This document shows, piece by piece, positions 1-8,938 of a stretch of 64,000 nucleotides of DNA. The notes beneath the pieces were generated by a model. It had not been told where the DNA came from. It did no database searches and saw only the letters and a list, made by a program, of their open reading frames with translations. Where the stretch lies: the NCBI RefSeq assembly GCF_003176915.1, contig NZ_CP029619.1:248001-312000 (forward strand). The letters are read 5' to 3'. The position numbers were made by a program, and so were the translations under genes. Numbering within the stretch: the stretch's first letter is position 1; each line of letters opens with the position of its first letter. The stretch is from Candidatus Cardinium hertigii (GTDB lineage Bacteria; Bacteroidota; Bacteroidia; Cytophagales; Amoebophilaceae).

Positions 1-1
1 T

Positions 2-565
2 TTACATCATGCTGTAGCCCGTGGAGATGAAAAATTCATTAAGCTTTTAATTGAGAACGGGGCTAATGTAAACCTGCAAAATAATAAAGGACAAACTCTT
101 TTACATTATGCTGCAGCCCGTGAAAATGACAAATTCATTAAGCTTTTAATTGAGAACGGGGCTAATGTAAACATACAAGACAATAACAAAAGAACTCCTT
201 TACATTATGCTGCAGCCCTTGGAAATTACAAATTCATTAAGCTTTTAATTGATAAAAGGGCTAATGTAACCCTGCAAGACAAAGAAGGAAAAACTCCTTT
301 ATATTATGCTGAATTAAAGGGACATAAAGCATGTAGTAGACTTTTAATTGAGAACGGGGCTAATAGAAACCTGCCAGATAATAATAACCTCACTCCTTTA
401 GATGCAGCATATAAAGACAATGCGCATATAAAATCTTTTGTGATAGCAATGGAAAATTCAGATCAAAAAGATAGTAATGGACAGGCTTCTTTACCTATGG
501 TAGCTAATGCGTCTCAAGCTAAAAAAAGAAAGGTTGAAGTAAAGGTTGAAATAAAGGTTGAATAA
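2..565 (+). CDS. Ankyrin-repeat protein, C-terminal part (5' end outside window)
   Basis: The reading frame is open from the window edge to a TAA at 563-565 and encodes about 187 residues. It holds about four ankyrin repeats of the form TPLHYAA...LLIENGANVN, closely related to the two genes that follow. The tail ends in KKRKVEVKVEIKVE, as in the next gene. Compared with those paralogues it lacks an in-frame block of 26 residues (the MAERYSRDAN...KGNQTN stretch) between the last repeat and the tail. Ankyrin proteins of intracellular bacteria usually act as host-interaction effectors; that role is inferred here. It is the first visible member of the tandem array, and its start lies upstream of the window. 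Confidence 0.88.
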   Translation, partial: LHHAVARGDEKFIKLLIENGANVNLQNNKGQTLLHYAAARENDKFIKLLIENGANVNIQDNNKRTPLHYAAALGNYKFIKLLIDKRANVTLQDKEGKTPLYYAELKGHKACSRLLIENGANRNLPDNNNLTPLDAAYKDNAHIKSFVIAMENSDQKDSNGQASLPMVANASQAKKRKVEVKVEIKVE

Positions 566-927
566 TTGCATTATTGTGAAAAAAGCTTGCTCCTTAGTAA
601 ATCAGTAGGCGTAATTAGATTAAAGTCTGGTAATCAGATATAATGAACTTATTCTAGTGGGTTGCTATCGTTCTTTCCCCTATTTAGATATCCATGCTTG
701 TTCCGTGAAGCTATAATCAAATCTGAACGTGCTTATATTCAACAATGTTTCCAATAATATAACGTATGATTTGTATAGCTTTTGCATTTGTACAAGTTTA
801 AAATATTATGTAAATAAGATGTGAGGAATAAACACACAAAAAAAGAATTAAAAAGCATAATAATAATGCAAAGTATAGCACATGTAGCATAAAATTTTAA
901 AAAATTTATATAAACCAGCTGTAAGAG
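566..927. other. Intergenic spacer duplicated behind ankyrin genes 1 and 2
   Basis: This 362-base spacer recurs almost unchanged at 2755-3116 and, more diverged, at 4851-5300. It contains the decayed pckA fragment and an AT-rich leader (about 780-927) conserved before the next ankyrin gene, which presumably carries its promoter. An antisense ORF at 739-990 is kept only because the spacer is duplicated. Confidence 0.6.
585..665 (-). pseudogene. Highly decayed pckA remnant (copy behind ankyrin gene 1)
   Basis: Read on the minus strand, the sequence gives Y-I-stop-LPDFNLI, matching the YDCLPNFNLAI stretch of the better-preserved pckA remnants further along. Nucleotide similarity to the remnant at 10361-10699 is also visible on both sides (cagtagg, ttaaagt, tgaactt). 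The same decayed block recurs at 2774 and 4869. No function remains. Confidence 0.5.
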
Positions 928-2754
928 ATGAAAAGAATAAAATTGATTTATTATCCAAGCAATAAGCAAATGGTACATGTCTTTATACAAAAAGTTAGCC
1001 AGGTATTATTTTGGGGATTCAGCTTTATTTTTATCTGTAGTTGTAGCAAGCAACTACACCAGGTTCATCCAGAGCACGGTCAAACAATTTTGTTCATTTC
1101 AAATTTACATAAGGCTGTAGACCATAGAATTGTAGATTGTATTAAAAATTTCATTAAGAAAAAAGGAGCCAATGTAAACCTGCAAGACGATAAAGGACAA
1201 ACCCCTTTACATCTGGCTGCAGTAGATGGATATAAAGAAGGCATTAAGCTTTTAATTGAGAACGGAGCCAATGTAAACCTGCAAGACGATAAAGGACAAA
1301 CCCCTTTACATCTGGCTGCATTCAATGGACGTGACAATTGTATTCCCGTTTTAATTGATAACGGGGCCAATGTAAACCAAGAGGACAGATATCAGCAAAC
1401 TCCTTTACATCTGGCTGCAATAAATGGACGTGACAATTGTATTCCCGTTTTAATTGATAAAGGGGCCAACGTAAACCAAGAGGGCAGGTATCAGCAAACT
1501 CCTTTACATCTGGCTGCAATAAATGGATATGAAACATGCATTAGACTTTTAATTAATAAAGAGGCCGATGTAAACCGGCAAGATAATAATGGCTTCACTC
1601 CTTTACATTATGCTGCAATAAATGGACGTGACAGTTGTATTCCCGTTTTAATTGATAACAGGGCTAATGTAAACCTGCCAGATAGTAAAGGAAAAACTCC
1701 TTTACATCTGGCTGCACTCAATGGATATGAAACATGCATTAGACTTTTAATTAATAAAGAGGCCGATGTAAACCGGCAAGATAATAATGGCTTCACTCCT
1801 TTACATTATGCTGCAATAAATGGACGTGACAGTTGTATTCCCGTTTTAATTGATAACAGGGCTAATGTAAACCTGCCAGATAGTAAAGGAAAAACTCCTT
1901 TACATTATGCTGCAGAATATAACAGAGAAGAATTCATGAATCTTTTAATTGATAATGGGGCCAATGTAAACCTGCAAGATAATAATGGCCTCACTCCTTT
2001 ACATTATGCTGCAGCCCTTGAAAATGACAAATTCATTAAGCTTTTAATTGAGAACGGGGCTAAGGTAAACCTGCAAGACAATAACAAACAAACTCTTTTA
2101 CATCATGCTGTAGCCCGTGGAGATGAAAAATTCATGAATCTTTTAATTGAGAACGGGGCTAAGGTAAACATACAAGACAATAACCAACAAACTCCTTTAC
2201 ATCTGGCTGCAATAAATGGACATAAAGTATCCATTAGATTTTTAATTATTTTAATTAATAAGGCCAATGTAAACCTGCAAGATAATAATGGCTTCACTCC
2301 TTTACATCTGGCTGCAATAAATAGACATGAAGCATGCATTAAGCTTTTAATTGATAAAAGGGCTAATGTAACCCTGCAAGACAAAGAAGGAAAAACTCCT
2401 TTATATTATGCTGAATTAAAGGGACATAAAGCATGTAGTAGACTTTTAATTGAGAACGGGGCTAATAGAAACCTGCCAGATAATAATAACCTCACTCCTT
2501 TAGATATGGCTGAAAGATATAGTAGAGATGCAAATTGTATAAACGCTTTAACGCATCATAGCGCCAAGGGAAACCAAACAAATGCAGCATATAAAGACAA
2601 TGCGCATATAAATTCTTTTGTGATAGCAATGGAAAATTCAGATCAAAAAGATAGTAATGGACAGGCTTCTTTACCTATGGTAGTTGATAACAATAATGCG
2701 TCTCAAGCTAAAAAAAGAAAGGTTGAAGTAAAGGTTGAAATAAAGGTTGAATAA
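928..2754 (+). CDS. Ankyrin-repeat lipoprotein or secreted effector with NLS-like tail, 608 aa
   Basis: The N-terminus (MKRIKLIYYPSNKQ) is followed by a hydrophobic segment ending IFICSCSK, a plausible lipoprotein or Sec signal around residue 38; the Met at residue 15 is an alternative start. Residues from about 70 to 540 are roughly fourteen ankyrin repeats of 33 residues with the core GANVNLQD..GQTPLHLAA..G....I.LLI. The C-terminal tail ends SQAKKRKVEVKVEIKVE; the KKRKV core at residues 595-599 matches the core of the SV40 large-T nuclear localisation signal. The gene is almost duplicated at 3117. Likely a host-targeted protein-binding effector, inferred from the family and signals. The partner is unknown. 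Confidence 0.9.
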   Translation: MKRIKLIYYPSNKQMVHVFIQKVSQVLFWGFSFIFICSCSKQLHQVHPEHGQTILFISNLHKAVDHRIVDCIKNFIKKKGANVNLQDDKGQTPLHLAAVDGYKEGIKLLIENGANVNLQDDKGQTPLHLAAFNGRDNCIPVLIDNGANVNQEDRYQQTPLHLAAINGRDNCIPVLIDKGANVNQEGRYQQTPLHLAAINGYETCIRLLINKEADVNRQDNNGFTPLHYAAINGRDSCIPVLIDNRANVNLPDSKGKTPLHLAALNGYETCIRLLINKEADVNRQDNNGFTPLHYAAINGRDSCIPVLIDNRANVNLPDSKGKTPLHYAAEYNREEFMNLLIDNGANVNLQDNNGLTPLHYAAALENDKFIKLLIENGAKVNLQDNNKQTLLHHAVARGDEKFMNLLIENGAKVNIQDNNQQTPLHLAAINGHKVSIRFLIILINKANVNLQDNNGFTPLHLAAINRHEACIKLLIDKRANVTLQDKEGKTPLYYAELKGHKACSRLLIENGANRNLPDNNNLTPLDMAERYSRDANCINALTHHSAKGNQTNAAYKDNAHINSFVIAMENSDQKDSNGQASLPMVVDNNNASQAKKRKVEVKVEIKVE

Positions 2755-2773
2755 TTGCATTATTGTGAAAAAA

Positions 2774-2854
2774 GCTTGCTCCTTAGTAAATCAGTAGGCG
2801 TAATTAGATTAAAGTCTGGTAATCAGATATAATGAACTTATTCTAATGGGTTGC
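2774..2854 (-). pseudogene. Highly decayed pckA remnant (copy behind ankyrin gene 2)
   Basis: Nearly identical to 585-665 at an offset of 2189 bases, so it was copied together with the ankyrin gene. The minus strand reads LPDFNLI in the same position as LPNFNLAI of the clearer remnants. Confidence 0.5.
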
Positions 2855-3116
2855 TATCGTTCTTTCCCCTATTTAGATATCCATGCTTGTTCCGTGAAGC
2901 TATAATCAAATCTGAACGTGCTTATATTCAACAATGTTTCCAATAATATAACGTATGATTTGTATAGCTTTTGTATTTGTACAAGTTTAAAATATTATGT
3001 AAATAAGATGTGAGGAATAAACACACAAAAAAAGAATTAAAAAGCATAATAATAATGCAAAGTATAGCACATGTAGCATAAAATTTTAAAAAATTTATAT
3101 AAACCAGCTGTAAGAG

Positions 3117-4850
3117 ATGAAAAGAATAAAATTGATTTATTATCCAAGCAATAAGCAAATGGTACATGTCTTTATACAAAAAGTTAGCCAGGTATTATTT
3201 TGGGGATTCAGCTTTATTTTTATCTGTAGTTGTAGCAAGCAACTACACCAGGTTCATCCAGAGCACGGTCAAACAATTTTGTTCATTTCAAATTTACATA
3301 AGGCTGTAGACCATAGAATTGTAGATTGTATTAAAAATTTCATTAAGAAAAAAGGAGCCAATGTAAACCTGCAAGACGATAAAGGACAAACCCCTTTACA
3401 TCTGGCTGCATTCAATGGACGTGACAATTGTATTCCCGTTTTAATTGATAACGGGGCCAATGTAAACCAAGAGGACAGATATCAGCAAACTCCTTTACAT
3501 CTGGCTGCAATAAATGGACGTGACAATTGTATTCCCGTTTTAATTGATAAAGGGGCCAACGTAAACCAAGAGGGCAGGTATCAGCAAACTCCTTTACATC
3601 TGGCTGCAATAAATGGATATGAAACATGCATTAGACTTTTAATTAATAAAGAGGCCGATGTAAACCGGCAAGATAATAATGGCTTCACTCCTTTACATTA
3701 TGCTGCAATAAATGGACGTGACAGTTGTATTCCCGTTTTAATTGATAACAGGGCTAATGTAAACCTGCCAGATAGTAAAGGAAAAACTCCTTTACATTAT
3801 GCTGCAGAATATAACAGAGAAGAATTCATGAATCTTTTAATTGATAATGGGGCTAAGGTAAACATACAAGACAATAACCAACAAACTCCTTTACATCTGG
3901 CTGCAATAAATGGACATAAAGCATCCATTAGACTTTTAATTATTTTAATTAATAAGGCCAATGTAAACCTGCAAGATAATAATGGCTTCACTCCTTTACA
4001 TTATGCTGCAGCCCTTGAAAATGACAAATTCATTAAGCTTTTAATTGAGAACGGGGCTAAGGTAAACCTGCAAGACAATAACAAACAAACTCTTTTACAT
4101 CATGCTGTAGCCCGTGGAGATGAAAAATTCATTACGCTTTTAATTGAGAACGGGGCTAAGGTAAACATACAAGACAATAACCAACAAACTCCTTTACATC
4201 TGGCTGCAATAAATGGACATAAAGTATCCATTAGACTTTTAATTATTTTAATTAATAAGGCCAATGTAAACCTGCAAGATAATAATGGCTTCACTCCTTT
4301 ACATCTGGCTGCAATAAATAGACATGAAGCATGCATTAGACTTTTAATTAATAAAGGGGCCGATGTAAACCAGCAAGATAATAATGGCTTCACTCCTTTA
4401 CATTATGCTGCAGCCCTTGGAAATTACAAATTCATTAAGCTTTTAATTGATAAAAGGGCTAATGTAACCCTGCAAGATAAAGAAGGAAAAACTCCTTTAT
4501 ATTATGCTGAATTAAAGGGACATAAAGCATGTAGTAGCCTTTTAATTGAGAACGGGGCTAATAGAAACCTGCCAGATAATAATAACCTCACTCCTTTAGA
4601 TATGGCTGAAAGATATAGTAGAGATGCAAATTGTATAAACGCTTTAACGCATCATAGCGCCAAGGGAAACCAAACAAATGCAGCATATAAAGACAATGCG
4701 CATATAAATTCTTTTGTGATAGCAATGGAAAATTCAGATCAAAAAGATAGTAATGGACAGGCTTCTTTACCTATGGTAGTTGATAACAATAATGCGTCTC
4801 AAGCTAAAAAAAGAAAGGTTGAAGTAAAGGTTGAAATAAAGGATGAATGA
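3117..4850 (+). CDS. Ankyrin-repeat lipoprotein or secreted effector with NLS-like tail, 577 aa
   Basis: Close paralogue of the gene at 928. The first 80 or so residues, including the IFICSCSK signal end, are identical. It has about thirteen ankyrin repeats in a different order: one early repeat is missing and an ING(H)KASIRLLIILINKANVN repeat appears twice. The tail again ends AKKRKVEVKVEIK, here closing with DE. Repeat-level reshuffling suggests the binding surface is diversifying. Localisation and role are inferred as for its neighbour; no catalytic domain is visible. Confidence 0.9.
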   Translation: MKRIKLIYYPSNKQMVHVFIQKVSQVLFWGFSFIFICSCSKQLHQVHPEHGQTILFISNLHKAVDHRIVDCIKNFIKKKGANVNLQDDKGQTPLHLAAFNGRDNCIPVLIDNGANVNQEDRYQQTPLHLAAINGRDNCIPVLIDKGANVNQEGRYQQTPLHLAAINGYETCIRLLINKEADVNRQDNNGFTPLHYAAINGRDSCIPVLIDNRANVNLPDSKGKTPLHYAAEYNREEFMNLLIDNGAKVNIQDNNQQTPLHLAAINGHKASIRLLIILINKANVNLQDNNGFTPLHYAAALENDKFIKLLIENGAKVNLQDNNKQTLLHHAVARGDEKFITLLIENGAKVNIQDNNQQTPLHLAAINGHKVSIRLLIILINKANVNLQDNNGFTPLHLAAINRHEACIRLLINKGADVNQQDNNGFTPLHYAAALGNYKFIKLLIDKRANVTLQDKEGKTPLYYAELKGHKACSSLLIENGANRNLPDNNNLTPLDMAERYSRDANCINALTHHSAKGNQTNAAYKDNAHINSFVIAMENSDQKDSNGQASLPMVVDNNNASQAKKRKVEVKVEIKDE

Positions 4851-4868
4851 TTGCATTATTGTGAAAAA

Positions 4869-4950
4869 AGCTTGTTCCCTTAATAAACCAGTAGGAGTAA
4901 TTAGATTAAAGTATGGTAATCAGATATAATGAACTTATTCTAGTGGGTTG
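4869..4950 (-). pseudogene. Highly decayed pckA remnant (copy behind ankyrin gene 3)
   Basis: Diverged copy of the blocks at 585 and 2774 (shared cagtagg, attagattaaagt, tggtaatcagatataatgaac). It lies in the 4851-5300 spacer together with a conserved AT-rich leader (about 5050-5230). Confidence 0.45.
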
Positions 4951-5300
4951 CTGTCGTTCTTTCCCCTATTTGGATATCCATGCTTGTTCGCTGAAACCAT
5001 AATCAAATCCGGACGTGCTTATATTTAGCAATGTTTCTAATAATATAATGTATGATTTGTATAGCTTTTGCATTTGTACAAGTTTAAAATACTATGTAAA
5101 TAAGATGTGAGGAATAAACACACAAAAAAAGAATTAAAAAGCATAATAATAATGCAAATGCAAAGTATAACACACGTAGCGTAAAATTTTAAAAAATTTA
5201 TGTAAACTAGCTGTAAGAGAAGAAAAGAATAAAATTTATTTTATGATAAGTGGAATCTCATAGTAAATGGAGCCTGATACACAGAATTTAATATAATACA

Positions 5301-6533
5301 ATGCTATCAGCAATAAATAATTTTACTTTAACTATGCAAGCTAAACGTATGTTCCATCCATTTAACTTTTTTATAGAAAAAGGCCATCGTATATTACTTT
5401 TTGGTATAATTTCATTTTTACTTATAGTTTGTAATTGCAACAATAAATCAAAACAAAATAACCAAGAGCAATGCAGTAGCGACTTGCATTTGGCAGCTAG
5501 CCAGGGAAATAAAAGTCGTATTAGAAATTTAATTAAAGATGGAGCCAAGGTAAACCAGAGGGATAAGGATGGACGAACTCCTTTACATCTGGCAGCAGAA
5601 AAGGGCTATAAAGATTGCATAACCATTTTAATCGAGAGCGGGGCGGATGTAAATCAAAAAGATAATGACGATTGCACTCCTTATACGATAGAGCCTTTCC
5701 CTTTTCTAACAAAACAAGGTTTCACCGCTTTACATCTGGCAGCAGATAAGGGCCATGCAAGTTGTGTTCAATATTTAATTGAGAAGGGGGCCAACGTAAA
5801 CCAAAAGAATAGGTGTGGGCAAATTCCTTTACATCTGGCAGCGAAAAATAACCATCCAGATTGTGTTCAATATTTAATTGAGAAAGGGTCCAACGTAAAT
5901 CAACTAGATTGTAACGAACAAAGCCCCCTACAACTGGCAATAGCAATGTATTTAGGAATATCAATGAATTCAAAAGAAGGTATTAAACATTTAACATGTA
6001 TTAAAAGCTTAATAAATCAGGGGACTAATCTAAACCAATTAGATAAGCGTGGATACGCCCCTTTACATTTGGCAATACGCCGCGACTATGCAAGTTGTGT
6101 TGCTATTTTAATTAATAACAAGGCCGATGTAAACCTAAAAGATAAGCAGGGACAAACTCCTTTACAGCTGGCAATAGAAATGAACAATCCAAGTTATATT
6201 ACCGCTTTAATTAAAGGAGGGGCCAATGTAAACCTAAAAGATAAATATGGATCGGCTCCTTTACATGCGGCAGCAGACCAGGGCCATTCGGATTGTATTT
6301 CTGCTTTAATTAAGGGCGGAGCTTGTGTAAACCAAAAAAGTGATTTTTTGGGGCTAGCTCCTTTACATCGGGCAGTTCTCAAAAATAATGTGCATTGTGT
6401 TACTGCTTTAATTAAGGGTGGAGCTGACGTAAACCTACAAGACAATAACGGACAAACTCCTTTACATCTGGCAATGGAAAGGAAATATTCAAATTGTATT
6501 GCCATTCTACAGTCTAATGGAGGAAAAGGCTAA
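5301..6533 (+). CDS. Ankyrin-repeat lipoprotein, 410 aa
   Basis: The N-terminus has a basic region and a hydrophobic run ending SFLLIVCNCNNKSK, a likely lipoprotein signal. A Met at residue 17 (position 5349, MFHPFNFF) aligns with the start of the related gene at 7397 and may be the true start. About ten ankyrin repeats follow (LHLAA..GN...I..LI..GA.VNQ.DKDG.TP), with two long inter-repeat loops near residues 130-145 and 215-235. It is more diverged from genes 1-3 than they are from each other and lacks the KKRKV tail. It ends ILQSNGGKG, like the ILQANGG ends of the later genes. Function is inferred to be host-protein binding. Confidence 0.88.
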   Translation: MLSAINNFTLTMQAKRMFHPFNFFIEKGHRILLFGIISFLLIVCNCNNKSKQNNQEQCSSDLHLAASQGNKSRIRNLIKDGAKVNQRDKDGRTPLHLAAEKGYKDCITILIESGADVNQKDNDDCTPYTIEPFPFLTKQGFTALHLAADKGHASCVQYLIEKGANVNQKNRCGQIPLHLAAKNNHPDCVQYLIEKGSNVNQLDCNEQSPLQLAIAMYLGISMNSKEGIKHLTCIKSLINQGTNLNQLDKRGYAPLHLAIRRDYASCVAILINNKADVNLKDKQGQTPLQLAIEMNNPSYITALIKGGANVNLKDKYGSAPLHAAADQGHSDCISALIKGGACVNQKSDFLGLAPLHRAVLKNNVHCVTALIKGGADVNLQDNNGQTPLHLAMERKYSNCIAILQSNGGKG

Positions 6534-6559
6534 AGGCTAAATGATTATATTGTTGTGAA

Positions 6560-6710
6560 GTTTGGTAAACAATAAACAAATTGGTGCATTTACTTCAAAC
6601 CTTTATATAAAAGGCATGCCGCTATATTATTTTTGTTTGAGAGAAGCATAGCTCTTTTTTATTTGTAGTTATAGCAAGCAAATACAATAAGTTTATCCGG
6701 ATCAAAACAT
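6560..6710 (+). pseudogene. Remnant of the 5' end of another ankyrin gene
   Basis: The sequence tracks the leader and signal-peptide region of the array genes (aacaataaacaaattggt, ctttatataaaa, ttatttgtagttatagcaagcaa) but carries several indels and has no repeat domain behind it. This shows that a whole array member has been deleted. Confidence 0.55.
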
Positions 6711-6802
6711 AAATAAGCTACATAAATCCAATACATCAACGGCCGGTTCTTTTTATAAGATTGTGTAAAATGATTTTCGTTGTTATATTAATATTTAATT
6801 AC

Positions 6803-7150
6803 CTAATTATCATCATGTAACCCAAAAAGATTGAATTCTTTTGTTTTTTCCTTTTTTACAGTTGCTTTTTTTCTCATATATTCTTCCCAAAATTCTGACC
6901 TTCTTCTGCTGCTTTTTCTAAAGAATTGAAAATATATTCTTCTATACATTTTTTAAATCCTTTGGCCTGTTTTTTCAATTCTTAAGCTTCTTTTTGAGTC
7001 CATAAATGATTAGAAATTATCATTTTTATCTGTTTTTCTAAAAACTCTTCTTCAGTACGATTTTAAATCATGCTTGCTGGGAACGTCATGGGTTCTTTGT
7101 TTAGAACTACACCCCTCTAGTGCTATTGAAAAAAGAACCAATAATCAGCG
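6803..7150 (-). pseudogene. Decayed gene of unknown function, minus strand
   Basis: The minus strand encodes a readable but broken protein: TEEEFLEKQIKMIISNHLWT, an in-frame stop, ELKKQAKGFKKCIEEYIF, a frameshift, then EFWEEYMRKKATVKKEKTKE and FNLFGLHDDN-stop. A weak hydrophobic start (LIIGSFFNS) lies near 7130. The amino-acid composition is coding-like. I do not recognise the family. The surrounding spacer (6711-6802 and 7151-7396) holds only an AT-rich leader resembling that before 5301. Confidence 0.45.
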
Positions 7151-7396
7151 TGTTGGCTGATGGTCTTATGGCTTGGTCGTATAAAATAAAATGGAAGAAG
7201 GATCAAAACCAGGTGCATCATGATTGTATAACGCTTGTATGCGTTTAAAAATTTATGTAAACTAGCAATAGATAATAGAAAGGAATAAATTTTAAATATT
7301 TTTAAAAATTAAAAAGTGGAATCTTATACACAGATTACATATAGCGCCATAGTAGTGAATAAATTTATTTAAATTTTTTATCTAAACAATAAGTCA

Positions 7397-8392
7397 ATGT
7401 TCCGTTCATTAAATGTCTTTATACAAAAAGCGACCCATAGGGTATTATTGCTGGGGTATAGCTTTATTTTTATCTGTAGTTGTAGCAAACAAATACAACA
7501 AAGTGACACAAAGCAATGGAGTAATGATTTAGATTTAGAAACTGGCCAGGGAAATGAAAATCGTATTAAAAATTTAATTAAAGGAGGGGCCTATGTAAAC
7601 CAGAGGGAGAAGGATGGGCGTACTCTTTTACACTTGGCAGCAGAAAAGGGTTATCTAGATTGTATTTCCACTTTAATTAAGGCAGGAGCCGATGTAAACC
7701 AAAAAGATAATGATGATTGTACTTTTTTATATCATAGACCAAGTCTTGTCCGTCTAAAAACAAAAAATGGATTCACCCCTTTACATCTGGCAGTAGAAAA
7801 TAACCATCCAGATTGTGTTGCGTATTTAATTGAGAAAGGGGCCAATATAAACCAAAAGGACAGGTATGGGCAAATTCCTTTACATCTGGCAGCAGAAAAG
7901 GGCTATCTGGATTGTGTTATTATCTTAATGGATCACGGGAGTAATGCAAATCAATTAGATAATAATAATTGGGCTCCTTTACATTTGGCTGCAGAAAATA
8001 GCCATCCAGATTGTGTTCAATATTTAATTGAAAAAGGGGCTAACGTAAACCAACTAGATGATCAAAAAAGGAACCCCTTACAGTTAGCAATGTATTCAAA
8101 ATCTTATATTACTGAAAATTCAGAACGTATTAAAAATTTTAGATGTATTGAAATTTTAACAAGTCTGGGGACCAACCTAACCCAAAAAAGTAATTATGGA
8201 AACGCCCCTTTACATTTGGCAATACTCAACAACTATGCAGATTGTGTTCAACATTTTATTGACAAAGGGGTCAATGTAAACCAACCAAATAATGCGGGAC
8301 AAACTCCTTTAGATCTGGCAATACGAATGAAACGTTTAAAATGTATTAATATGCTACAGGCTAATGGAGGAAAAGAGTCAAATGCACAATAG
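7397..8392 (+). CDS. Ankyrin-repeat lipoprotein, 331 aa
   Basis: Starts MFRSLNVFIQKATHRVLLLG and runs into SFIFICSCSKQ, the same signal end as genes 2 and 3. About eight ankyrin repeats follow, most with (D)CV.YLIEKGANVNQ.D, related to the gene at 5301 (shared DNDDCT loop). It ends INMLQANGGKESNAQ. Behind it lies the best-preserved pckA remnant, which still has its own stop codon. This gene therefore probably represents the ancestral junction from which the later ankyrin-pckA units were made. Confidence 0.88.
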   Translation: MFRSLNVFIQKATHRVLLLGYSFIFICSCSKQIQQSDTKQWSNDLDLETGQGNENRIKNLIKGGAYVNQREKDGRTLLHLAAEKGYLDCISTLIKAGADVNQKDNDDCTFLYHRPSLVRLKTKNGFTPLHLAVENNHPDCVAYLIEKGANINQKDRYGQIPLHLAAEKGYLDCVIILMDHGSNANQLDNNNWAPLHLAAENSHPDCVQYLIEKGANVNQLDDQKRNPLQLAMYSKSYITENSERIKNFRCIEILTSLGTNLTQKSNYGNAPLHLAILNNYADCVQHFIDKGVNVNQPNNAGQTPLDLAIRMKRLKCINMLQANGGKESNAQ

Positions 8393-8421
8393 TAGTATAA
8401 AATATTGCTTCTAATTTAGTA

Positions 8422-8777
8422 TTATCCTTCTAAACTAGGAGCTGCCATTTGTACAGCAGCTTCAAGATGAAAGCGCGCTGCATTTTTCCAAAAGCGTGTA
8501 ATGAGCGCATTGGTTTTAGCTTGATAAAGTAGCTATCTTGCCAATTCTTGCTAGGGGCCCAATATAGCTGAATCAATAACTGGTAAAGCAGTAGGGATAG
8601 CTAAGTTAAAGTTTGGCAAGCAGTCATAAGTGAACTTTTTTAGGAACCCATTTACAATAACCTGGATAAGGTTACGCGTAAGTTCAATAGGGAATCGATA
8701 CCCTTTTCTGCACCATAACTACCAGCTGTCCATCCTGTATTAACCAAATAAACAGTTGCGCCACTTCCCTTTAGGCG
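8422..8777 (-). pseudogene. pckA: pckA 3' remnant, copy A (ATP-type PEP carboxykinase)
   Basis: The minus strand reads ERLKGSGATVYLVNTGW, a frameshift, then RFPIELTRNLIQVIVNGFLK, CLPNFNLAIPTALPVIDSAI, LGP, a second frameshift, and AARFHLEAAVQMAAPSLEG followed by TAA (8422-8424). YLVNTGW and FNLAIPTxLP are hallmark C-terminal motifs of ATP-dependent phosphoenolpyruvate carboxykinase, an enzyme of gluconeogenesis. The 5' two thirds are absent and the frame is broken at least twice, so it is non-functional. It lies tail-to-tail with the ankyrin gene. Confidence 0.8.
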
Positions 8778-8938
8778 TTAATATAGCGTATAATTTTATA
8801 TACTATTTGTATATGTTTAAAACTTATGTAAGCTAGTAGTAGAAAATAGTAGCGGAATAAGTACATAAAAGCATTAAGCAACATAATGCAAAGTATAAGA
8901 TTATTAATATATTTAGTATTAGTAGTATTGTACTAGTA

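Larger units (their letters stand above)
928..5116 (+). repeat. Direct gene duplication with a 2189-base period
   Basis: The ankyrin gene at 928 and its 5' leader recur at 3117 with an offset of exactly 2189 bases. The leader, the signal-peptide region and the spacer are nearly identical. The repeat region differs by loss, gain and reshuffling of whole 99-base ankyrin units. This indicates recent tandem duplication followed by intragenic recombination. Confidence 0.85.

Noticed and set aside
739-990. 83-codon minus-strand ORF, repeated at 2928-3179
   Set aside because: It overlaps the ankyrin leader and start and is conserved only because the whole unit is duplicated.
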